The notes beneath the pieces are model-generated. The model was not told the origin of the DNA and did not search any database. It saw only the letters and a program-made list of their open reading frames with translations. A DNA stretch of 64,000 nucleotides, from the NCBI GenBank assembly GCA_039820545.1, contig JBCBPW010000013.1, positions 35,772 through 99,771 on the forward strand. Direction: 5' to 3'. A program made the translations under genes and the position numbers. The stretch comes from JALEFZ01 sp039820545 (GTDB lineage Bacteria; Bacteroidota; Bacteroidia; J057). This document shows, in pieces, positions 37,099 to 44,666 of the stretch; positions within the stretch are counted from its first letter, which is position 1, and each line of letters opens with the position of its first letter.

Positions 37099-37133
37099 AA
37101 AAAAATGAGACTGCCTCTAAAAAGACAGCCTCC
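37099..37133 (-). terminator. Rho-independent terminator of the T9SS adhesin gene
   Basis: On the minus strand GAGGCTGTCT pairs with AGGCAGTCTC through ten positions including two G-U pairs, then ATTTTTTTATC follows. It lies about 48 bp beyond the stop at 37181. Confidence 0.85.
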
Positions 37134-37180
37134 GAGTTACCTTGAGGACTGATCACAAATTCCCCCTTTCATTCCTTCGA

Positions 37181-39025
37181 TCAGAGTTTTTGGACCTTTA
37201 CAGTCTTACTTTCGGTCTGGCTATACAACTGCAAGGTATACACCCCTTTTGCCAGCGTTTCCACACTAAGTTTGAGTTGATGCGAACCCGACTCTATGGA
37301 GCGACTCATCACCTCACGGCCCTGGGTATCGAAAAGACGCAAGCGTTCGAAATCTCCATCAAATTTTAGGTTGATGTATGATGAAGCTGGGTTGGGAAAG
37401 ACCTGTAAATGATTTTCATCTGCTGTCGGGTCTTGGCCTGCTTTGTGCATACGGGTTTGAGCCACAGTTTGGAATACCTGGCCTGCATCTTGGTTCTCAA
37501 AAGTTTGGCTACCCGCTGTAAGTCGGAAACTTGCTGTTTGCCCAGAATTGACATTGGCATCCGAGTCGATATCCTCATTATTGCCCACATCCTGTTGGGT
37601 AAAGGCGTAGCCATTTTTTAGGCCAAACTCCAGCTTCAAATCTATGTTAGTTGGGACATTTTGGAATAAGACCAGGCCGTTTGCGTTGGTGGTTTGGGTT
37701 TGAAGTAAGCTTCCCCCAGCAGCTTCTCGAAGTTCTACGTTAACCCCTTGGAGGCCAACTGTCTCCCCGTTGTTTTGCTTACCATCAGCATTTTCGTCGT
37801 CCCACACCCTCGCAAGGATGAGACTCGCTCCTTGATTGGTAGGGTCGAGGACATAAGGGTCAAGGACGTCGGGAATACCATCATTGTCATCATCCTCATC
37901 ACAAGTATCTCCAATACCGTCTGCATCTGTATCGAGTTGGTCAGCATTGGCAAGAAGTGGGCAATTGTCTTCGATATCTGCTAGACCATCGCAATCAATG
38001 TCTATTTCATAGGAGACAATGCTTACACTGTCACAGCCAGAGGCATTGACGAGAAGTAAGGTATCGGGGGTTTGGCCAGATGGGTTACAAGTGAGCAGGA
38101 TTGAAAATGTGGTGTCAGCCTCAGTAGGACAGCCCCCTAGGGTCCAAATCCCACCGATGTCATCACCTTCATACTCAATCCAGTTTGCGCTGATGTCTTG
38201 GTTGCTGGTACTTTCAAGGTTCCAGGTAGTGCCCCCATCGGTACTGCGGTAGAGTTGAAGAGTACTTTCAGAAAGCCCGTTGAGTTCGGCCTCGAAGTAA
38301 GTCAGGCGCAGGGTGGCAGCTCCATCTGTATCAGGAGTAATTTGAAAGTATCGGGTAATGCCAGGGCCAGAACCCAAACTGTGAGGCTTATGGCCTCGCA
38401 AGATCTCCACACTGTCCATATTGATGGCAGAGGTAATCAGCAAACCCAGGTTTCCAGGATTGGCTGCCGCAGGAGCATTCAAATAAGATTTTTTTACGAT
38501 CTCTCCTCCTTCTCCCAATACACGGTGATTCTCAGACTCACCTACAAGGGTGCCCAAGGCAGTACCAAGGACCAAATCACCATCTAGCATACGCAGGTTG
38601 CTAGATGAGAAACCCAAGGTATCCCCTACATAAGCATTTCCTTTTAACACGACTTCTGCCCCCGTTTTGTTAAGGAATACCTGATCAAACAGTGGTGTAT
38701 TTCCCTGTATGGTATCTGGGAGGTCCCCCTTGAAAAAAACAGCCCCGCTGTCTGTCTGAAAGGACCCCTTATTTATCAGGGAAGAATTGTGGAAGACAAG
38801 TTGTGCTCCCCCCTTCACAACGACATAGCTATTGTTAACCATAACCGTTCTCTGAGCCAGCAAGGATGGAAGGATCAAAGTTAAGAAGGTGAGGCTAAGG
38901 AGTATCTGTTTGAAGATACCTGTAGGCTTCGATATCCATACCCATACAGGATAAATGGAAGGGAAAGTCTCCTGCCTATCTGATTGAGCCTGGATACTTC
39001 GGGACTGAATATTAGATTGGTTCAT
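37181..39025 (-). CDS. T9SS-exported protein with thrombospondin-3-like and SdrD-B-like modules
   Basis: 614 residues. The signal peptide hydrophobic core is at about 40-56 (ILLSLTFLTLILPSLLAQ), after an unusually long polar N-terminus; no internal Met gives a shorter start, so a non-ATG start is possible. Residues 60-300 are beta-rich. About 345-390 is a calcium-binding thrombospondin type 3 segment (DIDCDGLADIEDNCP, DTDADGIGDTCDEDDDNDG). About 405-510 is an SdrD B-like prealbumin fold (RVWDDENADGKQNNGE, GLQGVNVEL). The last 75 residues are a T9SS sorting domain (VFPNPASSYINLKF ... GVYTLQLY). A cell-surface or secreted structural role is inferred. It shares the upstream 21-bp direct-repeat element with the two S74-type genes. 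Confidence 0.82.
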   Translation of the reverse strand: MNQSNIQSRSIQAQSDRQETFPSIYPVWVWISKPTGIFKQILLSLTFLTLILPSLLAQRTVMVNNSYVVVKGGAQLVFHNSSLINKGSFQTDSGAVFFKGDLPDTIQGNTPLFDQVFLNKTGAEVVLKGNAYVGDTLGFSSSNLRMLDGDLVLGTALGTLVGESENHRVLGEGGEIVKKSYLNAPAAANPGNLGLLITSAINMDSVEILRGHKPHSLGSGPGITRYFQITPDTDGAATLRLTYFEAELNGLSESTLQLYRSTDGGTTWNLESTSNQDISANWIEYEGDDIGGIWTLGGCPTEADTTFSILLTCNPSGQTPDTLLLVNASGCDSVSIVSYEIDIDCDGLADIEDNCPLLANADQLDTDADGIGDTCDEDDDNDGIPDVLDPYVLDPTNQGASLILARVWDDENADGKQNNGETVGLQGVNVELREAAGGSLLQTQTTNANGLVLFQNVPTNIDLKLEFGLKNGYAFTQQDVGNNEDIDSDANVNSGQTASFRLTAGSQTFENQDAGQVFQTVAQTRMHKAGQDPTADENHLQVFPNPASSYINLKFDGDFERLRLFDTQGREVMSRSIESGSHQLKLSVETLAKGVYTLQLYSQTESKTVKVQKL

Positions 39026-39137
39026 GTTATAAAAATTTTAAAACCGTAGGAATTTGATATATACACAGCATCGAAGCATCTGAAGGGTTTCGATGGTTTG
39101 GGAAAGGAAGGAGAATTCTGCCTATTTCCGTTGGACA

Positions 39138-39168
39138 ATTGTTTCAAAGACTTAGACTATTGTTTCAA
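39138..39168 (-). promoter_or_regulatory. Direct-repeat operator upstream of the thrombospondin-3-like T9SS gene
   Basis: ATTGTTTCAA at 39138-39147 and again, identical, at 39159-39168 (plus-strand notation), 21 bp apart start to start and about 113 bp upstream of the start codon at 39025. The surrounding sequence is otherwise unlike the two other copies upstream of the S74-type genes, which makes shared function rather than shared duplication more likely. Confidence 0.6.
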
Positions 39169-39311
39169 TCAGAGGAGATGATTCAGGTGCCTGAAAGAAT
39201 TAAGGCTGGAAGGGAGAATATTCTTATAAGGCTGGGATAATTAAGAAAGAAGCACCTAGGAGAGCATGACTCCGACGTCTTGGGTACGTCCGTAGTTGAG
39301 GTGTTTGGATA

Positions 39312-39355
39312 CAAAAAACTACCCATATCTGATGATTCAGATAGAATGGGTAGTT
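39312..39355 (-). terminator. Strong terminator beyond the GIY-YIG gene
   Basis: AACTACCCAT (39317-39326) pairs with ATGGGTAGTT (39346-39355), and inside them ATCTGA pairs with TCAGAT. The minus strand continues into a run of six T. It directly follows the tRNA-3'-like repeat at 39361. Confidence 0.85.
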
Positions 39356-39360
39356 GGTAA

Positions 39361-39381
39361 GCAGAGCGTAAGGGATTCGAA
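39361..39381 (-). repeat. tRNA-3'-end-like repeat, copy 1
   Basis: On the minus strand this reads TTCGAATCCCTTACGCTCTGC-like sequence, the form of a tRNA T-loop plus acceptor 3' strand. The upstream sequence to about 39433 begins AGAGCGG, which could pair with CGCTCT, but no proper T-stem or anticodon arm forms, so it is not a functional tRNA. Copy 2 at 39740 matches at 20 of 21 positions. Confidence 0.6.
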
Positions 39382-39441
39382 TGCCGTAAGGCACTTTCAG
39401 CCCTTGGTACCCGCGAGAGACCCAATCGACCGCTCTATTGA

Positions 39442-39687
39442 TTAGGTTATTCCTTCGTTCTTTAACCACCTCCATCCTGGGTAGGACTTGAAAAATTTCT
39501 CACGTGCCATGGCTTTGGCTGTGCTAACAAATACTTCGTGATAGATCAATTTCCAAGTGCCTTTTCCTCTAGTCGCAGGTGCGCGGCCTTGATTATGTCG
39601 ATCGATCCTTTCTTCCAAATCCTGAGTATGACCGAAGTAGTGCTTGCCTGTGTGCAGGCTTTTGAGAATGTAGACGCAGTATTTCAT
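39442..39687 (-). CDS. Small GIY-YIG nuclease-domain protein
   Basis: 81 residues, nearly all one GIY-YIG domain: YCVYILKS (the GIY-like strand), HYFGHTQDLEERIDRHN (the YIG-like strand and the conserved Arg/His region), then WKLIYHEVFVSTAKAMAREKFFKSYPG. The conserved Glu is provided by ARE. Length and sequence fit the UvrC N-terminal-like YhbQ family common in Bacteroidota. Whether it cleaves DNA in vivo is unknown. It lies between two terminators, each next to a tRNA-3'-like repeat, which suggests a small mobile cassette. Confidence 0.85.
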   Translation of the reverse strand: MKYCVYILKSLHTGKHYFGHTQDLEERIDRHNQGRAPATRGKGTWKLIYHEVFVSTAKAMAREKFFKSYPGWRWLKNEGIT

Positions 39688-39701
39688 GGTTTTAGTGACG
39701 G

Positions 39702-39737
39702 AAAATAAAAAAGCCTCCCCATAAATTTGGGAAGGCT
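39702..39737 (-). terminator. Terminator next to tRNA-3'-like repeat copy 2
   Basis: AGCCTCCCC (39712-39720) pairs with GGGAAGGCT (39729-39737), with one G-U pair on the minus-strand RNA, followed by TTTTTTATTTT. It lies immediately after the repeat at 39740 and ends 15 bp before the GIY-YIG start, so it would end a transcript from a tRNA that is no longer present here. Confidence 0.8.
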
Positions 39738-39739
39738 CT

Positions 39740-39810
39740 GCAGAGAGTAAGGGATTCGAACTATATCCTTTGTATATTGATAGTCAGTAACTTATAAGCA
39801 TAAATTTTAA
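39740..39810. repeat. tRNA-3'-end-like repeat copy 2 (possible attachment site)
   Basis: 39740-39760 reads GCAGAGAGTAAGGGATTC followed by GAA; its complement is a tRNA T-loop and acceptor 3' strand. Beyond it the tRNA body is missing, replaced by AT-rich sequence. This is what remains on the element side after integration into a tRNA 3' end. Confidence 0.45.
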
Positions 39811-39985
39811 TAGGTGTCCTTATAGGTGTCGGTAAAGATTGGATAGAATGGGATAAGTAACTGTAAATGAGGATTTCCAGCATCTGTTTGCTTATCCTCA
39901 CCCAACCTATATCCCATGCTATAATTTATAGCAAAAAATGCTAAAATAATTTGCTTAATATATTGATTTTCAGTATATTAGTAGC
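39811..39985. promoter_or_regulatory. GGTGTC direct repeats and operator-like palindromes
   Basis: Two GGTGTC boxes in direct orientation (within 39811-39832, separated by CTTATA and nearby bases) lie next to the attachment-like repeat, like integrase arm sites. Further on there is a perfect palindrome GCTATAATTTATAGC (39918-39932), an overlapping AGCAAAAAATGCT, and TAATATA/TATATTA arms near 39957-39981. These precede the phage-like gene at 40084 and look like repressor or promoter sites. No protein is assigned to them. Confidence 0.4.
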
Positions 39986-40083
39986 AGAAAGTTAAGCCAA
40001 AACCTTCTTTTTCTCCCTTGAAAAGTGCATCTCTGTTCAACTGAGTTGTCCTTACTAGGATGGCTCCCCAATCAAGTATCACT

Positions 40084-40527
40084 ATGCCACGCAAAGCGCA
40101 ACAAGCGGCGACCGAAGTCATGGTCGTCGAGAATCCTTCTATTGTCTCTACCGTCAAGGTGGATGTGAATGCCATTCCCGATCTGTCTAAGGTGGTGCCC
40201 AAGGCACTGGATCTGGCCATGGAGTACTGGACACCTGCTACGGAAGGCGAATCGAAGATTCTGGTATTTATGCGGATTACCACAGAGGATCAGATTCCTG
40301 ACTTCAATGATCCTTCCAAGCTCGTCACCAAGGACTGCGCCTACTTCGTCGAACAAACACAGCAGGGCCTACAAATCCTTCGCAATGCCTCCTCTCGACT
40401 CGTGAGTATTGCCCGCCATTTCATTGAAGGGGAGGTCTATCAGGTGACTTACAAGGGCATGCGCCAAAACAAGACCAATAGCCATAAATCACACTTCTGG
40501 GCTGTCCAACCTGTGAGGATGAGTTAA
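40084..40527 (+). CDS. Phage-like protein of unknown function, upstream of a PD-(D/E)XK nuclease
   Basis: 147 residues from ATG 40084 (MPRKAQQAATEVMVVENPS); an in-frame ATG at 40060 would add 8 residues. No signal or membrane segment. The protein is small and of mixed alpha/beta composition, with a hydrophilic tail (MRQNKTNSHKSHFWAVQPVRMS). In phage recombination modules a single-strand annealing or ssDNA-binding protein commonly precedes a RecE-like exonuclease. That would fit the position, but no motif here confirms it. Confidence 0.65.
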   Translation: MPRKAQQAATEVMVVENPSIVSTVKVDVNAIPDLSKVVPKALDLAMEYWTPATEGESKILVFMRITTEDQIPDFNDPSKLVTKDCAYFVEQTQQGLQILRNASSRLVSIARHFIEGEVYQVTYKGMRQNKTNSHKSHFWAVQPVRMS

Positions 40528-40609
40528 TCTCTTTTCTCTCTTCTCGTGGGGAGTCGATCGCTACTCCCCACGCTCTTCTTATTTATTGTTCATCTTCAAT
40601 CTACAAACC

Positions 40610-41464
40610 ATGACACTTCAGCAGGAATTAATCCAAAAGGGGATTGTCGCCCCACAAAATCAACGACTGGGATGGAAAGAGTTACAAAACCTCAGAAAAA
40701 AGGGATTTCGCACCTATCCCCTTCGCCCTCTGTCCTACTCGAGCTTGAAAGAATTTGCGCGTTCGCCCCTCCACTATATCGAATATCTGACAAGAAATAA
40801 AAAAGTGAGTGATCCGATGGTAGAAGGCTGGGCCTTTGAGGACATGCTCTTCGGGCGCAACATCTGCGATCGCTTCGTCATCTATGGCAAGCCCAATCCT
40901 GACAAGGACTACCGCGACAAGGCCAATAGAGACAAGCGCAACGCTGCAAGAGCTGAGGCCGAGCGAAGCATGAAAACCCTGATCGAGTCAGAAACCCTGA
41001 TCCACATTGAAAATCTGGCCAAGCTGGCCTATCATCATCCTTTCATGAAGTATGCTAGACGCTATGTCCTCAAGCACCCCAAGCAAAAAGTAAAGGTAGA
41101 ACCCACCTCTGGACTTAAGATTACAGGCATCCCCGATCTGTCGATTCGCAGGGGGAAGATTGGGATTGACATCAAATTCGTGGGAAGCATCGCCGATTTC
41201 AGAGAGCGGATCTTTGGCAAGACCTATGCTTATTGGATGCAGGCGGCTATGTATAGTTTGATTTATGGATTTGAGGAGTTTTACTTCTTTGCGGTTCAGT
41301 CTCAGAGTCCTTTCTATGCACAGGCCTTTTACCTAGATACAGAAACGCTGGAGCTACTGAAAGAAAGGCTGGTTCAGGATGTGCTCATGTCTTTTCGCTG
41401 GCATATGGAACATGGATTCTTTGCGCAGGCGACCAAGCTAGAGGCCCCAAGATTTTTCTACTAG
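40610..41464 (+). CDS. PD-(D/E)XK exonuclease-like protein (RecE/phage type)
   Basis: 284 residues from ATG 40610 (MTLQQELIQKG); the open frame continues upstream only to a TTG. The catalytic core is at about 175-215: KITGIPDLSIRRGKIGIDIKFV gives the PD and D-I-K of the PD-(D/E)XK motif, and the later YWMQAAMYSLIYG is the conserved QxxxY-type helix. LSYSSLKEFARSPLHYIEYL near the start is the usual N-terminal segment of RecB/RecE-like phage exonucleases. It probably degrades duplex DNA ends to feed recombination. It lies 83 bp after the small phage-like gene and 7 bp before the SLOG gene. Confidence 0.82.
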   Translation: MTLQQELIQKGIVAPQNQRLGWKELQNLRKKGFRTYPLRPLSYSSLKEFARSPLHYIEYLTRNKKVSDPMVEGWAFEDMLFGRNICDRFVIYGKPNPDKDYRDKANRDKRNAARAEAERSMKTLIESETLIHIENLAKLAYHHPFMKYARRYVLKHPKQKVKVEPTSGLKITGIPDLSIRRGKIGIDIKFVGSIADFRERIFGKTYAYWMQAAMYSLIYGFEEFYFFAVQSQSPFYAQAFYLDTETLELLKERLVQDVLMSFRWHMEHGFFAQATKLEAPRFFY

Positions 41465-41471
41465 ACATCCG

Positions 41472-41831
41472 ATGAAAATCATCATTGCAGGTTCGAGGAC
41501 CTTCCAAGACTACGAGCGACTGGTGGCCGTATGCGACCAGTTGCTCGGGTCGATGGACCTGGCGGAAGATCCAATCGAGATTGTGTCGGGAGCTGCTCGG
41601 GGAGCGGATCAGTTAGGCGAAGCCTATGCCAGCTCCAAAGGCTACATCATCCAGCGCTTCCCCGCAGACTGGGCCAGATGGGGAAAGATGGCGGGCCCCC
41701 TTCGCAATCAAGCCATGGCAGTCTATGCAGATGGGGCCATTATCTTTTGGGATGGGAGATCTAGAGGGACGAAGCATTTGATTCGATCCCTTCGTCAAAA
41801 GGGTAAATGGTTGAAAGTCGTAGGGTACTGA
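41472..41831 (+). CDS. YspA-like SLOG-superfamily protein (DUF2493 type)
   Basis: 119 residues forming a single SLOG/Rossmannoid domain. MKIIIAGSRTFQDYERL is the N-terminal GSR motif, IVSGAARGADQLGEAYASSKG the glycine-rich nucleotide-binding loop, and KMAGPLRNQAMAVYADGAIIFWDG the GPxRN motif that characterises YspA-like members. The family binds nucleotides or related ligands. It is frequent in phages and near defence genes, but no reaction is assigned. It follows the nuclease by 7 bp, probably in one transcript. Confidence 0.88.
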   Translation: MKIIIAGSRTFQDYERLVAVCDQLLGSMDLAEDPIEIVSGAARGADQLGEAYASSKGYIIQRFPADWARWGKMAGPLRNQAMAVYADGAIIFWDGRSRGTKHLIRSLRQKGKWLKVVGY

Positions 41832-42480
41832 CGCAATTAGGCGGAGCCGCAGCAGCGGCTTCGCCGCCGCCCCTTAGCTGAAGGCCTAAAGGCCTTGGGA
41901 GGGCAGTCGGGATGTGGCGGATCGGTTCCGTGCTACGGAGTAGCTCGGAAGGGCCTGTGGGTAGGCATGTGCAGCATCCGCCATCGCGACTTGCGCAGGG
42001 GTGGGCGGGGCACGAAGGAGTGCGAGGGCCTTGGGGTTTGTGCGGAAATGGCTAGCAGGGGTGGGAGAATGGACGGGCCTGCCCCGCCGCGCACAGGAAG
42101 CGGCCTTGCCTTCGGCATATCAGAGAGACTGCGTGGCTGATAAGCGACGCAGACCGTCTCTTGGGGAGGGGCTGGATGATGCCCGACTGTAAGGAGGGGA
42201 TGATCCAGCTCTGGGGATTGTGGCGTGGGCTTGCGGTGGTGCGAGGTAGGAGCACGACCGCTTTTGAGGCGTTGGCTGCAGAGGTGGCTTGCAGGGAAGG
42301 CGCGCGGCGCAAAGGGGCTGGAGGGTTTAGTATGAAGCGCAGCGAAATACCGATCCCGCCTTAGCGGGAGAGCCCGGAAGCGCCTGGCCTGGATGATGCC
42401 GAGACGATGAACGAATGGAGCAAAGCGGAGTGAGGGCAGCGGCGTAGGCATGATCCAGGATGCGCCCTAGAAAACTTAGG
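41832..42480 (+). other. GC-rich non-coding region dense in inverted repeats (candidate structured RNA)
   Basis: About 650 bp with much higher GC than its surroundings and no convincing reading frame; the frames present have low-complexity Arg/Gly/Ser-rich translations on both strands. Strong inverted repeats: GGCGGAGCCGC/GCGGCTTCGCC (41840-41865), AAGGCC/GGCCTT (41881-41896), TCCGT/ACGGA (41927-41939), AGAGAC-TGCGT/ACGCA-GTCTCT (42124-42161), GCTGGAT/ATCCAGC (42171-42209), CCCGC/GCGGG (about 42356-42367) and CCTGGATGATGCC/GGCATGATCCAGG (about 42387-42459, one mismatch). The CTGGATGATGCC and ATGATCCAG arms occur twice. It could be an RNA gene or a cluster of extragenic palindromic repeats. 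Confidence 0.45.
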
Positions 42481-42535
42481 AATTAAGTATAAACGTGCTG
42501 AAATATGTACTTCTTATCTAGATATGAAGTTGCTA

Positions 42536-44545
42536 TTAAAATGCCTTAATCAGTGGAAGCTTTAGCTTTACTTTAAGGCCTTTAAGCGTTTGGGCATAAG
42601 AGATCTCAGAGACCTTTTTCCATTTTTGGGCAATGACATTGAGTCGCTCATTTGTTAATCTTGTAGCAAACGAATAGGGACTAGGATTTTGAATCTTTTT
42701 AATTAGTTCCTCGTCTCCTTCACCTTCATTTTCTACTTCTACTAGAAGATTATGGGCATTCTCATGGATGCGAATTGTAATAATTCCTTCCATATTGGGA
42801 ATTTTTTCTATACCGTGCTCTATTCCATTTTCTACAAAGGGCTGAAACAGAAGTGGTGGAACTAATGTATTTTCTTGATCGATTTCTTCCTGAATATCTA
42901 TTTTAAAATTTAGATTAGGATTTCGAAGCTTTTCAAGATGTAGGTAATGATTTAGGGCTTCCAATTCTTCTTCCAGAGGAATAAGTTCTTTCTCGCTATT
43001 TTCAAGGGTTATCCGCATAAGATGGTAGAAATCATCTAGATATTTACCTGCTTGTTCAGGCCCAGTACTTACCATGCATCTTTTGATTGAATCTAGTGCA
43101 TGGGATAAAAAATGTGGGTTCATTTGAGCCTGAAGAGCTTGATTCTTCAACCGCAATTCAGTATTAAAGAAGCGGATCTTTTGAATATTCCTCGCGACAA
43201 AAAAAGCAATGATCACAAGAGCAACGATGATGGTACTGATGGCGATTATTGTCTGCCTCTTTCTGCTCTCTTTTTCAAGTTGGCTTTGCCGAAGTCTGAT
43301 TTCCTGATCCTTCTCAAAAAGGTGAAACTTTGCCGTGTGGAAACTGGATTGCTGAATCTTCTCCAGAGAGTATAAGCTATCGGTAAAGGACTGATACTCC
43401 TTTAATGCCTTTAAGGCTAGTAATGGCCTCTCATTCCCTTCATAAGCTTGAGTCAAAGCCCAATTTCCTTGGCGTAAATGAGGCAGGGAATTGTACTTTT
43501 CACCTATCTGAAGTCCTGCTAAAGCGTAGTTGGTCGCTCTGTCAAAACGTTCCATGGCAATTTCATTAAAGGCAAGATTAATATTACCTGCTGCCTCATG
43601 CCTCCAGTCACCAATTTCCTTTGCAAGCTCCAAACTCCTAATGGAGAATTCTTTTGACTTTCCAAACTCCTTGATATCCTTGTAGTGGACTCCCAGGTTG
43701 CCAAGGGCAGAAATCATTCCGACAGTATCCTGCGTTGCTTGTTTAATTTTAAATGTCGCTTCATAATAATACTGAGCAGAGTCATACCTTTTCGTTTCCC
43801 CATATACATTACCTAAACTCGTATATGTCCTTCCAATCATAATTGTCATTCCTGTTATCTCTGCTAGTCTTCGTGCTCTATGTAATACCTTTAATGCTTC
43901 TCCGTAGTCTTTTTGTTGAAAATTAACATCTCCAATATTCCTTAATGCTTTGATATACAATCCTGTGTCTTTTTTTAGATAAAAAAGGCGCGCTGCTAAT
44001 TTCATTAACGTATCCGCATCGTTGAAGCTACCTACTCTGTGATTGATAATAGCTAGATTAGCTGATGTCTTCGCAATGCGCATGGTATCTCCTTTCTCTA
44101 CTGCCAAGCTCCGTGCAATCCGACTGTAGTAGAAGGCTGAATCAAATTGATTCATCTGCGAAAAAAGGTTTCCCATATTCAGGTTGTAACTTATCTGATT
44201 GACAAAAACTCCATGCCTTTGGGCAAACTTCGCCTTTTTGTTGTAATACCAAATAGCAGAGTCGTACTTTCCGATCATAGAGTAAAATGTACCGATATTC
44301 CCATATGACCAGGCAATTTCGTGCTTACAATCAATCAGGAGACTCAAATCTAAGGCTCTCTTGTGCATCTCTCCATACTTCCTGATATCTCTACTCTTAT
44401 AATATCGAGCACTATCGATTATTTTCTTTATCCGAATAGAATCAATATCCTCAATGTCGAGCCCGTGAAAATTTTGGGCTTCTAAGGAGGGATAAATGAA
44501 TAGAAGGATAAGAGAAATGATAAGAAAAGTTTTACAGGAGTTCAT
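42536..44545 (-). CDS. LytS-like histidine kinase with TPR sensor
   Basis: 669 residues. Signal peptide (1-23, TFLIISLILLFIYPSLEAQ), then about eight TPR units (45-400), a coiled coil, one membrane helix (about 430-450, TIIAISTIIVALVIIAFFVA) and a His_kinase domain. Its phospho-acceptor region, near residue 475, reads MNPHFLSHALDSIK where the family normally has NPHFLFNALNSI. The downstream YLHLEKLRNPNLNFKI and VPPLLFQPFVENGIEHGIEK match the family, and a HATPase completes the chain. It is the partner of the LytTR regulator encoded 121 bp upstream in the same direction. Confidence 0.9.
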   Translation of the reverse strand: MNSCKTFLIISLILLFIYPSLEAQNFHGLDIEDIDSIRIKKIIDSARYYKSRDIRKYGEMHKRALDLSLLIDCKHEIAWSYGNIGTFYSMIGKYDSAIWYYNKKAKFAQRHGVFVNQISYNLNMGNLFSQMNQFDSAFYYSRIARSLAVEKGDTMRIAKTSANLAIINHRVGSFNDADTLMKLAARLFYLKKDTGLYIKALRNIGDVNFQQKDYGEALKVLHRARRLAEITGMTIMIGRTYTSLGNVYGETKRYDSAQYYYEATFKIKQATQDTVGMISALGNLGVHYKDIKEFGKSKEFSIRSLELAKEIGDWRHEAAGNINLAFNEIAMERFDRATNYALAGLQIGEKYNSLPHLRQGNWALTQAYEGNERPLLALKALKEYQSFTDSLYSLEKIQQSSFHTAKFHLFEKDQEIRLRQSQLEKESRKRQTIIAISTIIVALVIIAFFVARNIQKIRFFNTELRLKNQALQAQMNPHFLSHALDSIKRCMVSTGPEQAGKYLDDFYHLMRITLENSEKELIPLEEELEALNHYLHLEKLRNPNLNFKIDIQEEIDQENTLVPPLLFQPFVENGIEHGIEKIPNMEGIITIRIHENAHNLLVEVENEGEGDEELIKKIQNPSPYSFATRLTNERLNVIAQKWKKVSEISYAQTLKGLKVKLKLPLIKAF

Positions 44546-44666
44546 AAGGATTGCTGATAAGTATATTCCTTAATTAAGATATCATATTTTCCGAATAGAT
44601 ATTTTTATACCTATTCGTATACTAGTTGTCAAAAATGAGGTATATGTACAACTAAGACCCTTGGGC

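Noticed and set aside
39361..39433. Complete tRNA gene
   Set aside because: The acceptor-like ends can pair over six bases, but the T-stem and anticodon arm do not form, so only a tRNA-like remnant is called.
39183..39475. Two short minus-strand frames overlapping the end of the GIY-YIG gene
   Set aside because: They read through the tRNA-like repeat and the terminator hairpin and are not in the GIY-YIG frame; no protein-like pattern.
41895..42451. Several overlapping frames of 60-170 codons in the GC-rich region
   Set aside because: They arise from high GC and lack of stops on both strands; translations are Arg/Gly/Pro/Ser-rich and inconsistent with neighbouring codon use.
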